A stretch of DNA of 64,000 bases from Nocardioides sp. LHD-245 (GCF_030929495.1 NZ_JAVFWN010000010.1:1-64000), one strand, 5' to 3'; counted from the first letter of the stretch, positions 1-9,638 are shown. Numbers and translations are program-made. The notes: generated by a model from the sequence alone, not told the origin.

Positions 1-194
1 GTGACCTCCCCAGAGCCATTCTCGACGCCACTCCCCGAACCAACCGGGATGACCATGCAACCCTGGAACCTCAGCTGCGTAGTGGCTCCACGCCGCCGAT
101 GTCCCTTACATGAGCCCGCCCCTCGGGCCCTGGCCGCCCGGACTCGACCGGGACCTGTCCGGCGCGAGACACCCCGGCGACCTTCGGCGCGACC

Positions 195-2186
195 TCAGGC
201 CTGCGACAGGGACAGACGGGCGTCGAGGATCGCCTGCTCGATGCTCCGGGGCGCGTAGGCGTCGCCGACGGTCACGACCACCGCGTCGGCGACGGCGAGC
301 AGCTCGTTCATCGAGGCGTTCGGCATCGGCGCACCGATCCACACGAGCGTGTCGACGTCGGTCAGCAGCTGGGTCGCACGGGTGTAGCCACGCCGTACGA
401 CGAGCGCGGACGGCTCGGACCCGACGATCTGGGTGACGGCCATGAAGTCGACGCCGCGCTCGCTGAGCGCCTGGTACTCCAGGCGCCAGTTGGTGACCTC
501 GATCGCCGCACCCGCGTACGGCTCCGGAGTCAGGTAACGCACCTCGCAACCCTTCTCGGCGAGCACCCGGGCCGCGTTGAAGCCCGGCCAGTCCCCGACC
601 GCGTCGAACACGACGACGCGTCCGGTCAGCTCGCCACGGAGCGCTTCGTCGATGCCGACGACGCGCACGTCGACGTGCAGCTTCTGCACGGCCGGATCCT
701 TGAACCCGGCGTCCGGGGTCGGGCCGGCCGCATAGGTCGCCCCCGTCGCGACGACGACGAGCTCCGGGTGCAGGTCGGCGAGGGCTCCCGCGGTCGCCTC
801 CACACCGGTACGGATGTCGACTCCGAGTACGCCGCACTCCTGCTCGAGCCAGTCGACCAACGAGGAGAGCTCTCCACGCCCCGGCGTCCTCGACGCGACC
901 CGCGCCTGGCCGCCGACCTTGTTCTCGCGCTCCAGGACGGTCACCTGGTTGCCGCGGACCGCAGCCACCCGGGCGGCCTCCAGCCCGGCGGGACCGGCCC
1001 CGACGACCACGACCCGACGGCCGTCCGCCGCCGGCTCGACCTCTTCGGGCAGGTCGAGCTCGTGCCCGACGCGGGGGTTGTGGATGCACCGGATGCCGTG
1101 CCCCGCCTCGAGGCTGTCCATGCAGTTCATCGCGCCGATGCACGGGCGGATGCGCGAGGTCCGGCCGGTTCGCGCCTTCTCCGGCAGGTGCGGGTCGGCG
1201 ATGAGGCCACGGGCCATGACGACGGCGTCGCACGCCCCGGCCTCCAGGAGGTCTTCGGCCGTGCGCGGGTGGTTGACGCGGCCGACCAGGAACACCGGGA
1301 CGTCGATGACGTTCTTCACCTGGCGGCCGTACTTCTGCCACAGGCCGGGCGCGAACGTCATGTTCGGGATGTTGCGGGCCGTGTTGAGGGCGTCGGTGTA
1401 GTGGCCCATCGTGAGGCTGACGTAGTCGAGGAGCTCCCACGTGCCGACAGTGCCGATGATCTCGGCCATGTCCATGTCGTCGAGCTCGCCCTGGTCGAGG
1501 CCGGCCGCGGTCATCCGGGCACCGACGGCCAGGTCGGGACCGGCGGCCTCCCGGACGGCGCGGGCGATCATCTGGGCGAATCGGAGGCGGTTCTCCAGCT
1601 CCCCACCCCAGTCGTCCCGGCGCAGGTTCGTCCTGGGCGACATGAACTGCTCCACGAGGTTGCCGTGCGCGAAGTGCAGCTCGATGCCCGAGAGTCCTCC
1701 TTCACGGCAGCGGCGCGCGGCCGCGGCGAACGAGTCGACGATGGCGAGGATCTCGGCCTCGGTGAGCGCGTGCGCGACGCGCCACCGGCCACCCAGGTAG
1801 CTCGCGGGAACACTCGACGGCGCCACGAACACCTCCGCTCCGCGGCCGGTGTACTCACTCTGGCTGCCGGGGTGGAACAGCTCGGCGCTGTAGAAAGCGC
1901 CGTACCGGCCGACGGCGGCCGCAACCGCCTGATAGGCCGGCACGACGCTGTCGTCGGAGTTGTACAGGTCCAGGTAGTCACCGGTCACGGACGTCGCCTG
2001 GGACACGATCAGCGCCGCGCCTCCTTCGGCGCGTTCGCGGTGGTACTCGACGAGCTGGTCGGTGTAGGCGCCACGCCTCGCGAACCCTGTCTGATGGGCC
2101 GAGTTCACGATGCGGTTCTTCAAGGTGAGCGGTCCCACCTGGAGCGGCGAGAACAGGAGGGGGTACTCGGGGTGGCGCTCGTCCAT
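195..2186 (-). CDS. OYE-family FMN/4Fe-4S/FAD oxidoreductase, N-demethylase (DgcA/StcD) type
   Basis: The 663-residue protein has the two-part layout of 2,4-dienoyl-CoA reductase and N-methylproline/dimethylglycine demethylases. An old-yellow-enzyme TIM barrel (about residues 1-340, with HGNLVEQFMSP loop) is followed by a cysteine cluster (CIGAMNC...CIHNP) for a 4Fe-4S centre and a C-terminal Rossmann half (VVVVGAGPAGLEAA). The ATG at 2186 is chosen over an upstream in-frame start because an AAAGG ribosome site precedes it and homology begins there. It is divergent from the GntR gene with an operator between them. By family it would demethylate an N-methylated amino acid or reduce an enoyl compound; the substrate is unproven. 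Confidence 0.85.
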   Translation of the reverse strand: MDERHPEYPLLFSPLQVGPLTLKNRIVNSAHQTGFARRGAYTDQLVEYHRERAEGGAALIVSQATSVTGDYLDLYNSDDSVVPAYQAVAAAVGRYGAFYSAELFHPGSQSEYTGRGAEVFVAPSSVPASYLGGRWRVAHALTEAEILAIVDSFAAAARRCREGGLSGIELHFAHGNLVEQFMSPRTNLRRDDWGGELENRLRFAQMIARAVREAAGPDLAVGARMTAAGLDQGELDDMDMAEIIGTVGTWELLDYVSLTMGHYTDALNTARNIPNMTFAPGLWQKYGRQVKNVIDVPVFLVGRVNHPRTAEDLLEAGACDAVVMARGLIADPHLPEKARTGRTSRIRPCIGAMNCMDSLEAGHGIRCIHNPRVGHELDLPEEVEPAADGRRVVVVGAGPAGLEAARVAAVRGNQVTVLERENKVGGQARVASRTPGRGELSSLVDWLEQECGVLGVDIRTGVEATAGALADLHPELVVVATGATYAAGPTPDAGFKDPAVQKLHVDVRVVGIDEALRGELTGRVVVFDAVGDWPGFNAARVLAEKGCEVRYLTPEPYAGAAIEVTNWRLEYQALSERGVDFMAVTQIVGSEPSALVVRRGYTRATQLLTDVDTLVWIGAPMPNASMNELLAVADAVVVTVGDAYAPRSIEQAILDARLSLSQA

Positions 2187-2237
2187 CAGCTGGCCTTTCG
2201 AAGGGAACGGCGGAGACACCTGCGGCACGGTCGATGC

Positions 2238-2257
2238 TGCATGCAAGTCTGCATTCA
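2238..2257. promoter_or_regulatory. Candidate GntR operator, copy 1
   Basis: Inverted repeat ATGCA-N4-TGCAT (2241-2254) with extended flanks TGCATGCA...TGCATTCA. It sits between the divergent flavoenzyme (2186) and GntR (2321) genes. The same half-sites recur at 7538-7552 and 15599-15612, each in front of a transcription unit of this module. Confidence 0.55.
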
Positions 2258-2320
2258 CTACAACATACAGTAAGATCGGTCTCGGTATCCTGCAACTCGG
2301 CCTGGAAGGCATGCGAACTG

Positions 2321-2959
2321 ATGACCGAAGTCGCGCTCTCGCTCACGGAAGAGGCACACCGCCGGATCCGTACGGACATCATCGAGGGCCGCATCCGCCC
2401 CAACGTCCACCTCGTCGCGAACGACCTCGCGCAGCAGTTGCAGATCTCCAGAACCCCCATCCGCGAGGCACTCCAACTTCTCGCCAACGAAGGGCTCGTG
2501 GTCGCCACCAAGCGCGGCTTCGTCGTACGGGAGCACTCCGCGGAGGAGATCCGACTCATCTACGAGGTCCGTGCCGCACTCGAGGAGATGGCCGCCCGTC
2601 TGGCCGCGCTCCGCGCCACCGACGAGCACATCACCGCCCTGGAGAAGCTCGGTGCGCACACCAAGGCCGCGGCGGAGAGCCCCCGCGACGTGATCGTGGA
2701 CCTGAACGACGCGTTCCACGAGGCGATCATGATCGCTGCCGGCAACCCGCGGCTGGCGAACATCAACGCCAGGAACTCCGAGCACTTCTTCAACTACAAC
2801 ATCGCCAAGCTGTACTCGCACGAGGAGGCGGCTCTCGCGATCGCCGAACACGAGGCGATGCTCAAAGCCATCAAGAAGCGCGACCCCGACGCCGCGGCGA
2901 GGGCTTCGCGCGAGCACGTGCTGAACGCGCTCGAGGTCACTCTCCAGAAGTTGCGCTGA
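2321..2959 (+). CDS. GntR-family transcriptional regulator, FadR/FCD subfamily
   Basis: A 212-residue protein with an N-terminal winged helix (about residues 10-75; the recognition part reads QISRTPIREALQLLANEGLV) and an all-helical FCD ligand-binding domain (RLIYEVRAALEEMAARLAA onwards). The ATG at 2321 follows GGAAGG at 2304-2309. FCD regulators usually bind organic or amino acids and repress adjacent catabolic genes. Its divergent position and the shared ATGCA/TGCAT palindrome suggest it controls the flavoenzyme, the liv-type importer and the oxoacid dehydrogenase operon; that is inference from position. Confidence 0.9.
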   Translation: MTEVALSLTEEAHRRIRTDIIEGRIRPNVHLVANDLAQQLQISRTPIREALQLLANEGLVVATKRGFVVREHSAEEIRLIYEVRAALEEMAARLAALRATDEHITALEKLGAHTKAAAESPRDVIVDLNDAFHEAIMIAAGNPRLANINARNSEHFFNYNIAKLYSHEEAALAIAEHEAMLKAIKKRDPDAAARASREHVLNALEVTLQKLR

Positions 2960-3041
2960 ACGCCGTCGACGGGCCGGGCGGACCAGCAGCGCCTTCGCGA
3001 CCTGAGCTGGGGAGACCCCGAGTGCTCCGACGGCTCCGACG

Positions 3042-3758
3042 TCACGCGGCTCCCAGGTAGAGGCGTCCGACGGTCGGGTCGCTGAGGATGTCCCGAGCAG
3101 GGCCGTGCATCGCGAGCTCGCCGGCGACCAGCACCACGCCGAAGTCGGAGATCTCCAGCGACTGCACGGCGTTCTGCTCGACGAGGAGCACCGTGACGTC
3201 GTGCAGGTCCCGCGTGTTGCGGACCGCGTCGAACATCGAGTCCATCATCGCCGGCGACAGGCCGGCGGAGGGTTCGTCGAGAAGCAGGGTCGTCGGGCTG
3301 GTCATCAACGCTCGGGCGAGCGCGAGGAGCTGACGCTGACCGCCCGAGAGGGACTCGGCGCGGATCCGGCGCTTCGCTGCCAGGTCCGGATAGGTGTCGA
3401 GCAATTCGGAGATACGCCGGCGTTGCTGCTTGCGAGGCACGCGAGCTCCACCGACCTCGAGGTTCTCCATGACGGTGAGCGGCCCGAAGACGTTGGCGAC
3501 CTGGGGGACGAACGCGACCCTGTGCTCGATCACTCGACGGTGGGCCGAGACACCTCGCACCTCGGCTCCGTCGACCACGATGGAGCCCGTGGTCTGCGGG
3601 GTCTGACCCACGACCGAGCGCAACAGCGTGCTCTTCCCGGACCCGTTGGGGCCGATGACCGTGGCGATGGCCTTGGTCGGCACGTGCATGTCGATGTTCC
3701 GGACGACGGGGACGTCCTGGACGTAGCCGGCGGTCACTCCGCGAAGCTCGATGCTCAT
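3042..3758 (-). CDS. livF: Branched-chain amino acid-type ABC transporter ATP-binding protein LivF
   Basis: A 238-residue ATPase with Walker A GPNGSGKST, signature LSGGQRQLLALARAL and Walker B LLLDEPSAGLSP, the length and order of LivF. It is the last gene of a liv-type operon reading leftward: binding protein, two permeases, LivG, LivF. Its ATG overlaps the stop of livG by 4 bp, so the two ATPases are translationally coupled. It powers uptake of an amino-acid-like solute. The neighbouring racemase, DadA-type flavoenzyme and oxoacid dehydrogenase suggest a non-standard or D-amino acid. Confidence 0.92.
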   Translation of the reverse strand: MSIELRGVTAGYVQDVPVVRNIDMHVPTKAIATVIGPNGSGKSTLLRSVVGQTPQTTGSIVVDGAEVRGVSAHRRVIEHRVAFVPQVANVFGPLTVMENLEVGGARVPRKQQRRRISELLDTYPDLAAKRRIRAESLSGGQRQLLALARALMTSPTTLLLDEPSAGLSPAMMDSMFDAVRNTRDLHDVTVLLVEQNAVQSLEISDFGVVLVAGELAMHGPARDILSDPTVGRLYLGAA

Positions 3759-4552
3759 GACAGTGTCCTCCTGTCGGCGCTCTCCACGACGGCCCTGCTG
3801 CCGCTTCGACCGAGGTACGCCTCCAGAACCTCTGGATGGTCCGAGAGCTCGGCGGGTGCGCAGCTGGCGATGATGGCTCCCCGGTCGAGGACGTAGACGC
3901 GGTCGCAGACGTCGGAGATGAACCTCATGTCGTGCTCGACGGTCAGCAGGGTGACTCCTTCGGTCTGGAGCTTGCGGAGGTGCTCGGCGAGCTCGACGCG
4001 CAGGCTCGGGTTCACGCCGGCGGTCGGCTCGTCGAGCATGAGGATCTTCGGATCGCCCATGAGCGCCATGCCGAGGCTCAACAGCTTCTGCTGACCTCCG
4101 GAGAGCTTGCCGCCGGGATGGCCGGCCAGCTTGTCGAGCTTGATGCGCTCGAGGATGGACCAGGCCTTGTCGACTGCGTCCGCCTCCTCCTCACGGACCC
4201 GCTTCCAGGAGACGAGCGAGTGCCGGATGGTCTCGCCTCGGACGAGGTGACCACCCGCGAGCATCAGGTCCATCACGGACATCTTCGTGGGCAGGTTCGC
4301 GTGCTGGAAGGTTCGGACCAGACCGAGCTTGGCGACGTCCCACGGCTCCTTGCCGGTGACGTCCTTGCCCAGCAGCAGCACACGGCCGGCGTCCGGCCTC
4401 TCGAACCCCGAGCAGCAATTGAGCGCCGTGCTCTTGCCCGAACCGTTCGGACCCACGAGTCCCACCGACTCCCCGGCCCGAACCTCGATGGAAGCGCCGT
4501 CGAGGGCGGCGATCCCGGCGAAGTGCTTCTTGATGCCTTCAACGACGAGCAT
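3755..4552 (-). CDS. livG: Branched-chain amino acid-type ABC transporter ATP-binding protein LivG
   Basis: 265 residues with Walker A GPNGSGKST, signature LSGGQQKLLSLGMAL and Walker B ILMLDEPTAGVNPSL, plus the C-terminal extension ending in EVLEAYLG that is typical of LivG. It overlaps livM by 14 bp upstream and livF by 4 bp downstream. It pairs with LivF as the second nucleotide-binding subunit of the importer. Confidence 0.92.
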   Translation of the reverse strand: MLVVEGIKKHFAGIAALDGASIEVRAGESVGLVGPNGSGKSTALNCCSGFERPDAGRVLLLGKDVTGKEPWDVAKLGLVRTFQHANLPTKMSVMDLMLAGGHLVRGETIRHSLVSWKRVREEEADAVDKAWSILERIKLDKLAGHPGGKLSGGQQKLLSLGMALMGDPKILMLDEPTAGVNPSLRVELAEHLRKLQTEGVTLLTVEHDMRFISDVCDRVYVLDRGAIIASCAPAELSDHPEVLEAYLGRSGSRAVVESADRRTLS

Positions 4553-5435
4553 GGGCTGCCTTCACCTTCTCCGGCACGAGCCCCTCGGTGCGGACCAGCA
4601 GGAATCCGAGGAGGACGACTCCGATGACGAGGATGCGGATGCCAGCGGCCTGGTCGGCGGAAACGTCGATCCAGTCGCGGACGAAGCGGGTTCCGTCGTA
4701 CAGGACGGTGATGAGAACGGCACCGACGACGGCACCGGTGGTGTTCCCGAGTCCGCCGACCACGACCATCGTGAAGATGAGGAAGGTGGCGAACGGGAGG
4801 AGCTGGCCGGGGCCGATGAACGAGATGTACATCGCGTAGAAGCCGCCGCAGACCGAAGCCATGACGGCAGAGAGAGCCATCACGCGGACCTTCGCGCTGA
4901 CGACGTTGTGGCGCAGGCTCGCTGCCAGATCCGGGTTCTCGCGGATGAGGACGAGAACCCGGCCGTACTGGCCGTTGCGCACGCGCCGGGCGACCAGGTA
5001 GGCGATGCCGAGGACCACGACGATCGTGGCGAACGTGGCCGCCTCGCGTGCCGTGGTCGACATGCCGGTCCAGATGCCGCTGACGGCGCTGAGGCCCTGG
5101 GCGCCGCCGGTGAACCCGTCCTGGTTCAGCGCCACGAGTCTCACGAGCTCGGCAAGCGCGAGAGTCGCGATCGCCCAGTAGTCGCTCGCGAGGGTCCGGC
5201 CCAGTCGACCGACCAGCGCGCCGGCGGCACCGGCCAGGACCGCACCGACGAGGAACCCGACGATCCACGGCACGTCGTGACTGTCGAGGATCGCGACGCT
5301 GTAGGCACCGATGCCGACGAAGGCGACCTGGCCGAAGTTCAGGAGGCCGGTGACGCCGACCTGCAGGTTGAGGCTGAGCGCGTTGATCGCGTAGACAGCG
5401 GCGAGGATACCGACACCGAGGAGGTACTCAACCAC
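4539..5435 (-). CDS. livM: Branched-chain amino acid-type ABC transporter permease LivM
   Basis: A 298-residue integral membrane protein with repeated hydrophobic segments and the permease-2 loop (VVVGGLGNTTGAVVGAVLI), in LivM position between LivH and LivG. It starts with GTG at 5435, overlapping livH by 8 bp. The N-terminal motif NLQVGVTGLLNFGQVAFVGIGAY is characteristic of LivM-type permeases. It forms half of the membrane channel. Confidence 0.9.
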   Translation of the reverse strand: MVEYLLGVGILAAVYAINALSLNLQVGVTGLLNFGQVAFVGIGAYSVAILDSHDVPWIVGFLVGAVLAGAAGALVGRLGRTLASDYWAIATLALAELVRLVALNQDGFTGGAQGLSAVSGIWTGMSTTAREAATFATIVVVLGIAYLVARRVRNGQYGRVLVLIRENPDLAASLRHNVVSAKVRVMALSAVMASVCGGFYAMYISFIGPGQLLPFATFLIFTMVVVGGLGNTTGAVVGAVLITVLYDGTRFVRDWIDVSADQAAGIRILVIGVVLLGFLLVRTEGLVPEKVKAAHARR

Positions 5436-6318
5436 GACGAACCGCCCTTCCCATGAGGCCCTGGGGACGGAATGCGAGCATCACGACCAGGAGTGCGAAT
5501 CCGACCGCCGGGCGGTAGCCCACCTCGAGATGGTGAGTGCCACCGACGATGGCGCCCCAGTCGATCTGCAGCACGAGAGACTCGGCGCATGCCAGGGCGT
5601 AGGCGGCGATGACCGCCCCGGCGATGGAGCCGAGGCCGCCGACGATCGCCGCGGCGAAGACCGGCAGCAGCAGGTTGAAGCCGAGTTCGATGCCGACCGC
5701 GGAGTCGATGGACAGCAGGATGCCGGAGACCGCGGCGAGACCGGCCGAGAGCATCCAGACGATGTCCACGACTCGCCCTCGGTTGAGCCCGGACACATCG
5801 GCCAGCTCTGGGTTGGCGGCGACCGCTCGCACGGCACGACCCAACGACGTGAACTTCAGCACGAGCGCCAGCAGGGCGAGCAGACCGAGCGAGATGCACA
5901 CCAGCCGAATCTGGCTCGGCGTGATGAGCGCGCCGTGGAAGTCGATCCCTCGCTCGAGGGGGGTCGGCAGGTACCGCGGACGGGAACCGTAGAGGAGTTG
6001 CAGCGTCGCCCTGATGACGATGGCCAGCGCGAGTGAGCCGATGAGCGCGATCATCGGTCCCGAGCGCAGGAGCCGGCGGAACAGCAGCCGGTACAGCACG
6101 ACTGCCAGGACCGCCACCAGGGCGACCCCCAGGGCGGAACTGAGCAGCAGGCCCAGTCCCGCCCCGGTGAGGGCGACGGCCGAGTACCCGCCGAGGGTGG
6201 CGAACTCGACGTGGGCCACGTTCGCGAACCGCAGGGTGCCCTGGATCAGGGTCAGCCCCACCGCGAGCAGGGCGATGATGCTGCCCCGCACCGCTGTGTC
6301 CACCAGTACTTCAACCAT
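5428..6318 (-). CDS. livH: Branched-chain amino acid-type ABC transporter permease LivH
   Basis: A 296-residue multi-pass permease with the LivH N-terminus (IIALLAVGLTLIQGTLRFANVAH) and the C-terminal PVFAAAIVGGLGSIAGAVIA loop that contacts the ATPase. It starts at ATG 6318, 31 bp after the binding-protein stop, and overlaps livM. The close spacing suggests a single transcript from the binding-protein promoter. Confidence 0.9.
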   Translation of the reverse strand: MVEVLVDTAVRGSIIALLAVGLTLIQGTLRFANVAHVEFATLGGYSAVALTGAGLGLLLSSALGVALVAVLAVVLYRLLFRRLLRSGPMIALIGSLALAIVIRATLQLLYGSRPRYLPTPLERGIDFHGALITPSQIRLVCISLGLLALLALVLKFTSLGRAVRAVAANPELADVSGLNRGRVVDIVWMLSAGLAAVSGILLSIDSAVGIELGFNLLLPVFAAAIVGGLGSIAGAVIAAYALACAESLVLQIDWGAIVGGTHHLEVGYRPAVGFALLVVMLAFRPQGLMGRAVRRG

Positions 6319-6349
6319 CGTTGCTCCTCAGCTCGGTCGACCGTGTCCC

Positions 6350-7519
6350 CTACTGGGGGACGATCTCGCCGTTCTTGACCTCGGCGATGACGTACGGCTG
6401 CTCGGAACGCTGGCCGTCGGGGTCGAGGACGATCGGGCCGGTCACACCCTCGTACGTCTTCGAGATCTCGGTCAGCGCCGCGGCGATCGCCTCCGGGTCC
6501 GCCGCGTTGGCCTTGTTGATCGCCTGGGCGAGCATCATGGTCGCGTCGTAGGCGTAGCCGTTGAAGGACGAGATGAACTTCTCGCCGTAGGTCTTCTCGT
6601 AGAAGTCGGCGTAGGCCTGGCCGTTCTCCGAGGTGGAGTTCACGTCCATGCCGATGCGACCCTCGACCGACTTCGGATCGGCGTCGGGCACGTCCTGGGA
6701 CAGGTAGATGTCGAAGACCGGCTGGTCGGTCATGCCGAGCTCGTAGATCTCCTTGTTGATGACGGTGCCGTCCTTGCCGTAGGTGGTGATCACGTAGGCG
6801 TCGGGCTTGGAGTCCTTGAGGCGGTTCAACTCCTGGCGGTAGTCGGACTGACCCTCGGTGTAGACGCCACTGGTGGTGACGGTGCCGCCGAGCTCCTTGA
6901 AGGCGTCGGACACCGAGCTGACGATGCCGGTGCCGTATGAGTTGTTCGGCGCGAGGATCGCGATGGACTCGTATCCCTTGTCCCACAGCGCGTCGGCGGT
7001 GAAGGCGCCGGCAACGTCGTCGAGACCGATGGTCGAGAACTGCAGGCTGCCGGTGGTGCGGAGCTCGATGGAGGAGCTGCCGGGGTTGACGCCGACGACG
7101 CTCTGACTCTCCAGATACTGCTGCATCGGGATCGAGTTGCCCGAGGAATACTCGCCGATGACGGCGGGGACCTGGGCGACGCTGACGAGCTTCTTCGCGG
7201 CCTGTATGGCGGCGTCGGCGGTGCCTTGGGAGTCCTCGATGTCGACGACGAGCTTCTTGCCCATGACACCGTCGCCCTCGTTGATCTTGGCAACCGCGAG
7301 CTCGATGCCCCGCTGCTGGTCCTTGCCGATGGTGGCGTTGGTGCCGGTCAGCGGCAGGACAGCCCCGATCTTGAACTCACCCTCGAGGCTGGTGTTCGCC
7401 GACGGAAGGTCGGCCTTCTTTTTCCCGCTGTCGTCCGACCCGCAGGCAGACAGCGAGAGCGCCAGCACGAGCGGGACCGCCAGGCCCAGTGCTCGGGCCT
7501 TGATTCGGCGACGGTGCAT
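6350..7519 (-). CDS. ABC transporter substrate-binding lipoprotein, LivJ/branched-chain amino acid type
   Basis: 389 residues. The N-terminus has a basic start (MHRRRIKARA), a hydrophobic core and the lipobox LSAC, so it is a lipoprotein anchored outside the membrane. The body starts FKIGAVLPLTGTNATIGKDQQRGIELAV, the hallmark of periplasmic-binding fold type I (LivJ) receptors. The ATG at 7519 follows AAGGAGGAGA. It heads the livHMGF unit, and a 19-bp palindrome at 7536-7554 sits just upstream. The ligand cannot be read from sequence; an amino acid or amino-acid-like acid is expected. Confidence 0.9.
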   Translation of the reverse strand: MHRRRIKARALGLAVPLVLALSLSACGSDDSGKKKADLPSANTSLEGEFKIGAVLPLTGTNATIGKDQQRGIELAVAKINEGDGVMGKKLVVDIEDSQGTADAAIQAAKKLVSVAQVPAVIGEYSSGNSIPMQQYLESQSVVGVNPGSSSIELRTTGSLQFSTIGLDDVAGAFTADALWDKGYESIAILAPNNSYGTGIVSSVSDAFKELGGTVTTSGVYTEGQSDYRQELNRLKDSKPDAYVITTYGKDGTVINKEIYELGMTDQPVFDIYLSQDVPDADPKSVEGRIGMDVNSTSENGQAYADFYEKTYGEKFISSFNGYAYDATMMLAQAINKANAADPEAIAAALTEISKTYEGVTGPIVLDPDGQRSEQPYVIAEVKNGEIVPQ

Positions 7520-7535
7520 CTCTCCTCCTTCGTAG

Positions 7536-7554
7536 GAATGCAGTGCCTGCATTC
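7536..7554. promoter_or_regulatory. Candidate GntR operator, copy 2
   Basis: Perfect inverted repeat GAATGCAG-TGC-CTGCATTC, 17 bp upstream of the binding-protein start, in the 77-bp gap after the SDR gene. The core ATGCA-N5-TGCAT matches copies at 2241 and 15599. Its position over the likely leader or promoter favours repression of the importer. Confidence 0.6.
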
Positions 7555-7596
7555 GATTCTCGCGACCCGAACTGGTGGGCCCGTCTCCCGAGCTCG

Positions 7597-8352
7597 CTAG
7601 GGGCAGTCGCCGTTCACGGTGAAACCGCCATCGACGGCGAGGATCTGCCCGGTGATGTAGGACGCCGCATCCGACGCCAGGAAAAGCACGACCGCCGCGA
7701 TCTCGTCGGTCGCTGCCAGACGTCCCATCGGGATGCGCCCGATGAGACCGTCTTCGTCCAACCGACCTTCGTCGAAACCGGACTGGACCATGTCGGTCGA
7801 CGTCCACCCGGGAGCGACGGAGTTGACGCGAACTCCTCGCTTGGCCCACTCGACGGCCAGCGTTCGGGTCATCCCGGAGAGGCCCGCCTTCGCGGTGGTG
7901 TAGGAGACCCGGCCGGAGATTCCGGTACTCGATGCGACGGAGCCGACGTTCACGATGGCTCCGCGCCCCTTGGCGAGCATCCCTCGTGATGCGGCACGGG
8001 AGCACCAGAAGGCACCGTTCAGGTCGGTGTCGATGACTTCGAGCCAGTCGTCGTCGCGGAGGTGCTCGGCGTCTCCGCGGATGATGACGCCGGCGCAGTT
8101 GACCAGGACGTCCACGGTCCCGATGCTCGCTTCGACGTCCGCGAACACGCTGTCGACGGAGTCGGCCCGGCCGACGTCCATCTTTCGCGCGTGCGCGCTG
8201 AACCCCTGGTCGCCCAGTTCGGCGACCTCGGTCCGCAGCGCGGCTTCGTCGCGACCCGTGACGATGACCTCGTATCCGGCCCGGGCGAGCTGACGGGAGA
8301 TGGCCCGGCCGATCCCCTTCGCGCCGCCGGTGACGAGTGCGAGCCCGGTCAT
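7597..8352 (-). CDS. SDR-family oxidoreductase
   Basis: A 251-residue classical short-chain dehydrogenase: cofactor motif TGGAKGIG near the N-terminus, NCAG strand, catalytic Ser in VNVGSVASS and YTTAK (Tyr/Lys), ending YITGQILAVDGGFTVNGD. By family it oxidises or reduces a hydroxy/keto group with NAD(P)H. It overlaps the DadA-type gene by 4 bp and is the last gene of the operon starting at the E1alpha gene, so it probably acts on a pathway intermediate. Confidence 0.88.
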   Translation of the reverse strand: MTGLALVTGGAKGIGRAISRQLARAGYEVIVTGRDEAALRTEVAELGDQGFSAHARKMDVGRADSVDSVFADVEASIGTVDVLVNCAGVIIRGDAEHLRDDDWLEVIDTDLNGAFWCSRAASRGMLAKGRGAIVNVGSVASSTGISGRVSYTTAKAGLSGMTRTLAVEWAKRGVRVNSVAPGWTSTDMVQSGFDEGRLDEDGLIGRIPMGRLAATDEIAAVVLFLASDAASYITGQILAVDGGFTVNGDCP

Positions 8353-9617
8353 CTGCCCTTCCTCCTGGTCCGGACGACGAACGGATCCATGTCCAGCGCG
8401 GGTCGGCGACCAGCGATGGCGTCGGCGAGCAAGAGGCTCGAACCGCAGGCCATGGTCCAGCCCATGTGGCCGTGGCCGGTGTTGTAGTAGAGGTTCGAGT
8501 GCTTCGTGCCACGACCGATGATGGGTGGGCCGTCGGGGGTCATGGGTCGCATGCAGGAGCGGACCTGGGCTCCGTCCCAGTCGGCGGCTCCCGGGAACAG
8601 CTCTCTCGCGGTCTTGAAGATGTTGTCGAAGTCGCTCGGTACGTGGCTGCGGTTGTACCCGTCGAACTGCGCGGTCGAGGAGATGCGCAGGGTGTCGCCG
8701 AGGCGCGACCAGGCGACGAGGGTCTTCTCATCCACGCCGCCGACGGTCGGCGTCGCCGAGTCGTCGAGGACCTGGGCGGTGATGGAGAAGCCCTTGGCCG
8801 GGAACACCGGGATGTCCTGGCCGATCGTGCGCGAGATGATCGGACTCTGGATACCGGCGGCGAGGACGAACTGGTCCGCGGCGAGCTCCCCCTGGTCGGT
8901 GACGAGGGTGGTCACCTTGCCGCCCTGCTCGACGAATCGGAGAGCGGAGACCCCGAGGAGGAAACGGACCCCGAGCTTCTCGCGGCAGACGCGGGCGAGC
9001 TCGGTGGTGAACTTCTCGGAGTTGCCGCTGCCGTCGCTGACGCCGTGGATGGCGCCCTTGACGACCTCGGCGGCGTTCTTGAACGCCGGATCCAGCGCGA
9101 CCAGGTCGTCGGGAGTGAGGCGCTTGACAGGCTGGCCGTGTTCGGCCACGAGCGCCATCTTGTCGAGACCGACCTCGAGCTCGTGCTCGTCGCGGTACAG
9201 GTAGACCGCCCCCTTCTTCACGACGTCGTAGAGCAGCCCTTCCGCTTCTTCGAGGCGGTACATCTCGGCCTGGCTGTACTGGGCGAGCCCGAGCTTGACG
9301 ACGGTGTTGGCGCGGGCGCGCTTGGTGGTGCACTCGCGCATGAACTGCATGCCCCACCACAGGAACCTGGGGTCCAGGCTGAGCTTGACCCGGATGGCGG
9401 TGGCTTCGCCCATGAGCGATCTGACCAGCATCTTCGGCGCCTGGGGCGAGGCCCAGGCGAAGGAGTGGCTGGGCGCGATGAGGCCGGCATTGCCTCCCGT
9501 GGCGTCGGTGCCGAGCTCACCCGCCTTGTCGACGACGGTCACCTCGTGTCCGTCGCGCGCGAGGTAGTAGGCGGTGGTCACACCGACCACGCCTCCGCCG
9601 ACGACGACTGTCCTCAT
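8349..9617 (-). CDS. DadA-type FAD-dependent D-amino acid dehydrogenase/oxidoreductase
   Basis: 422 residues with an N-terminal FAD Rossmann motif (VVVGGGVVGVTTAYYLARDGHEVTVVD) and C-terminal GHGHMGWTMACGSS, the pattern of DadA-like DAO-fold enzymes. These oxidise a D-amino acid or secondary amine to an imine and pass electrons to the respiratory chain. It lies between RidA (upstream) and an SDR. An imine-forming enzyme next to an imine deaminase and a racemase-family gene is a coherent set. Substrate unproven. Confidence 0.85.
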   Translation of the reverse strand: MRTVVVGGGVVGVTTAYYLARDGHEVTVVDKAGELGTDATGGNAGLIAPSHSFAWASPQAPKMLVRSLMGEATAIRVKLSLDPRFLWWGMQFMRECTTKRARANTVVKLGLAQYSQAEMYRLEEAEGLLYDVVKKGAVYLYRDEHELEVGLDKMALVAEHGQPVKRLTPDDLVALDPAFKNAAEVVKGAIHGVSDGSGNSEKFTTELARVCREKLGVRFLLGVSALRFVEQGGKVTTLVTDQGELAADQFVLAAGIQSPIISRTIGQDIPVFPAKGFSITAQVLDDSATPTVGGVDEKTLVAWSRLGDTLRISSTAQFDGYNRSHVPSDFDNIFKTARELFPGAADWDGAQVRSCMRPMTPDGPPIIGRGTKHSNLYYNTGHGHMGWTMACGSSLLLADAIAGRRPALDMDPFVVRTRRKGR

Positions 9618-9638
9618 GGGTGTGGCGTCCGTTCGTTC

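Noticed and set aside
1..194. A gene start at the left edge (GTG at position 1)
   Set aside because: The frame runs antisense over the end of the flavoenzyme gene and shows no domain; the first 194 bp hold nothing I can support.
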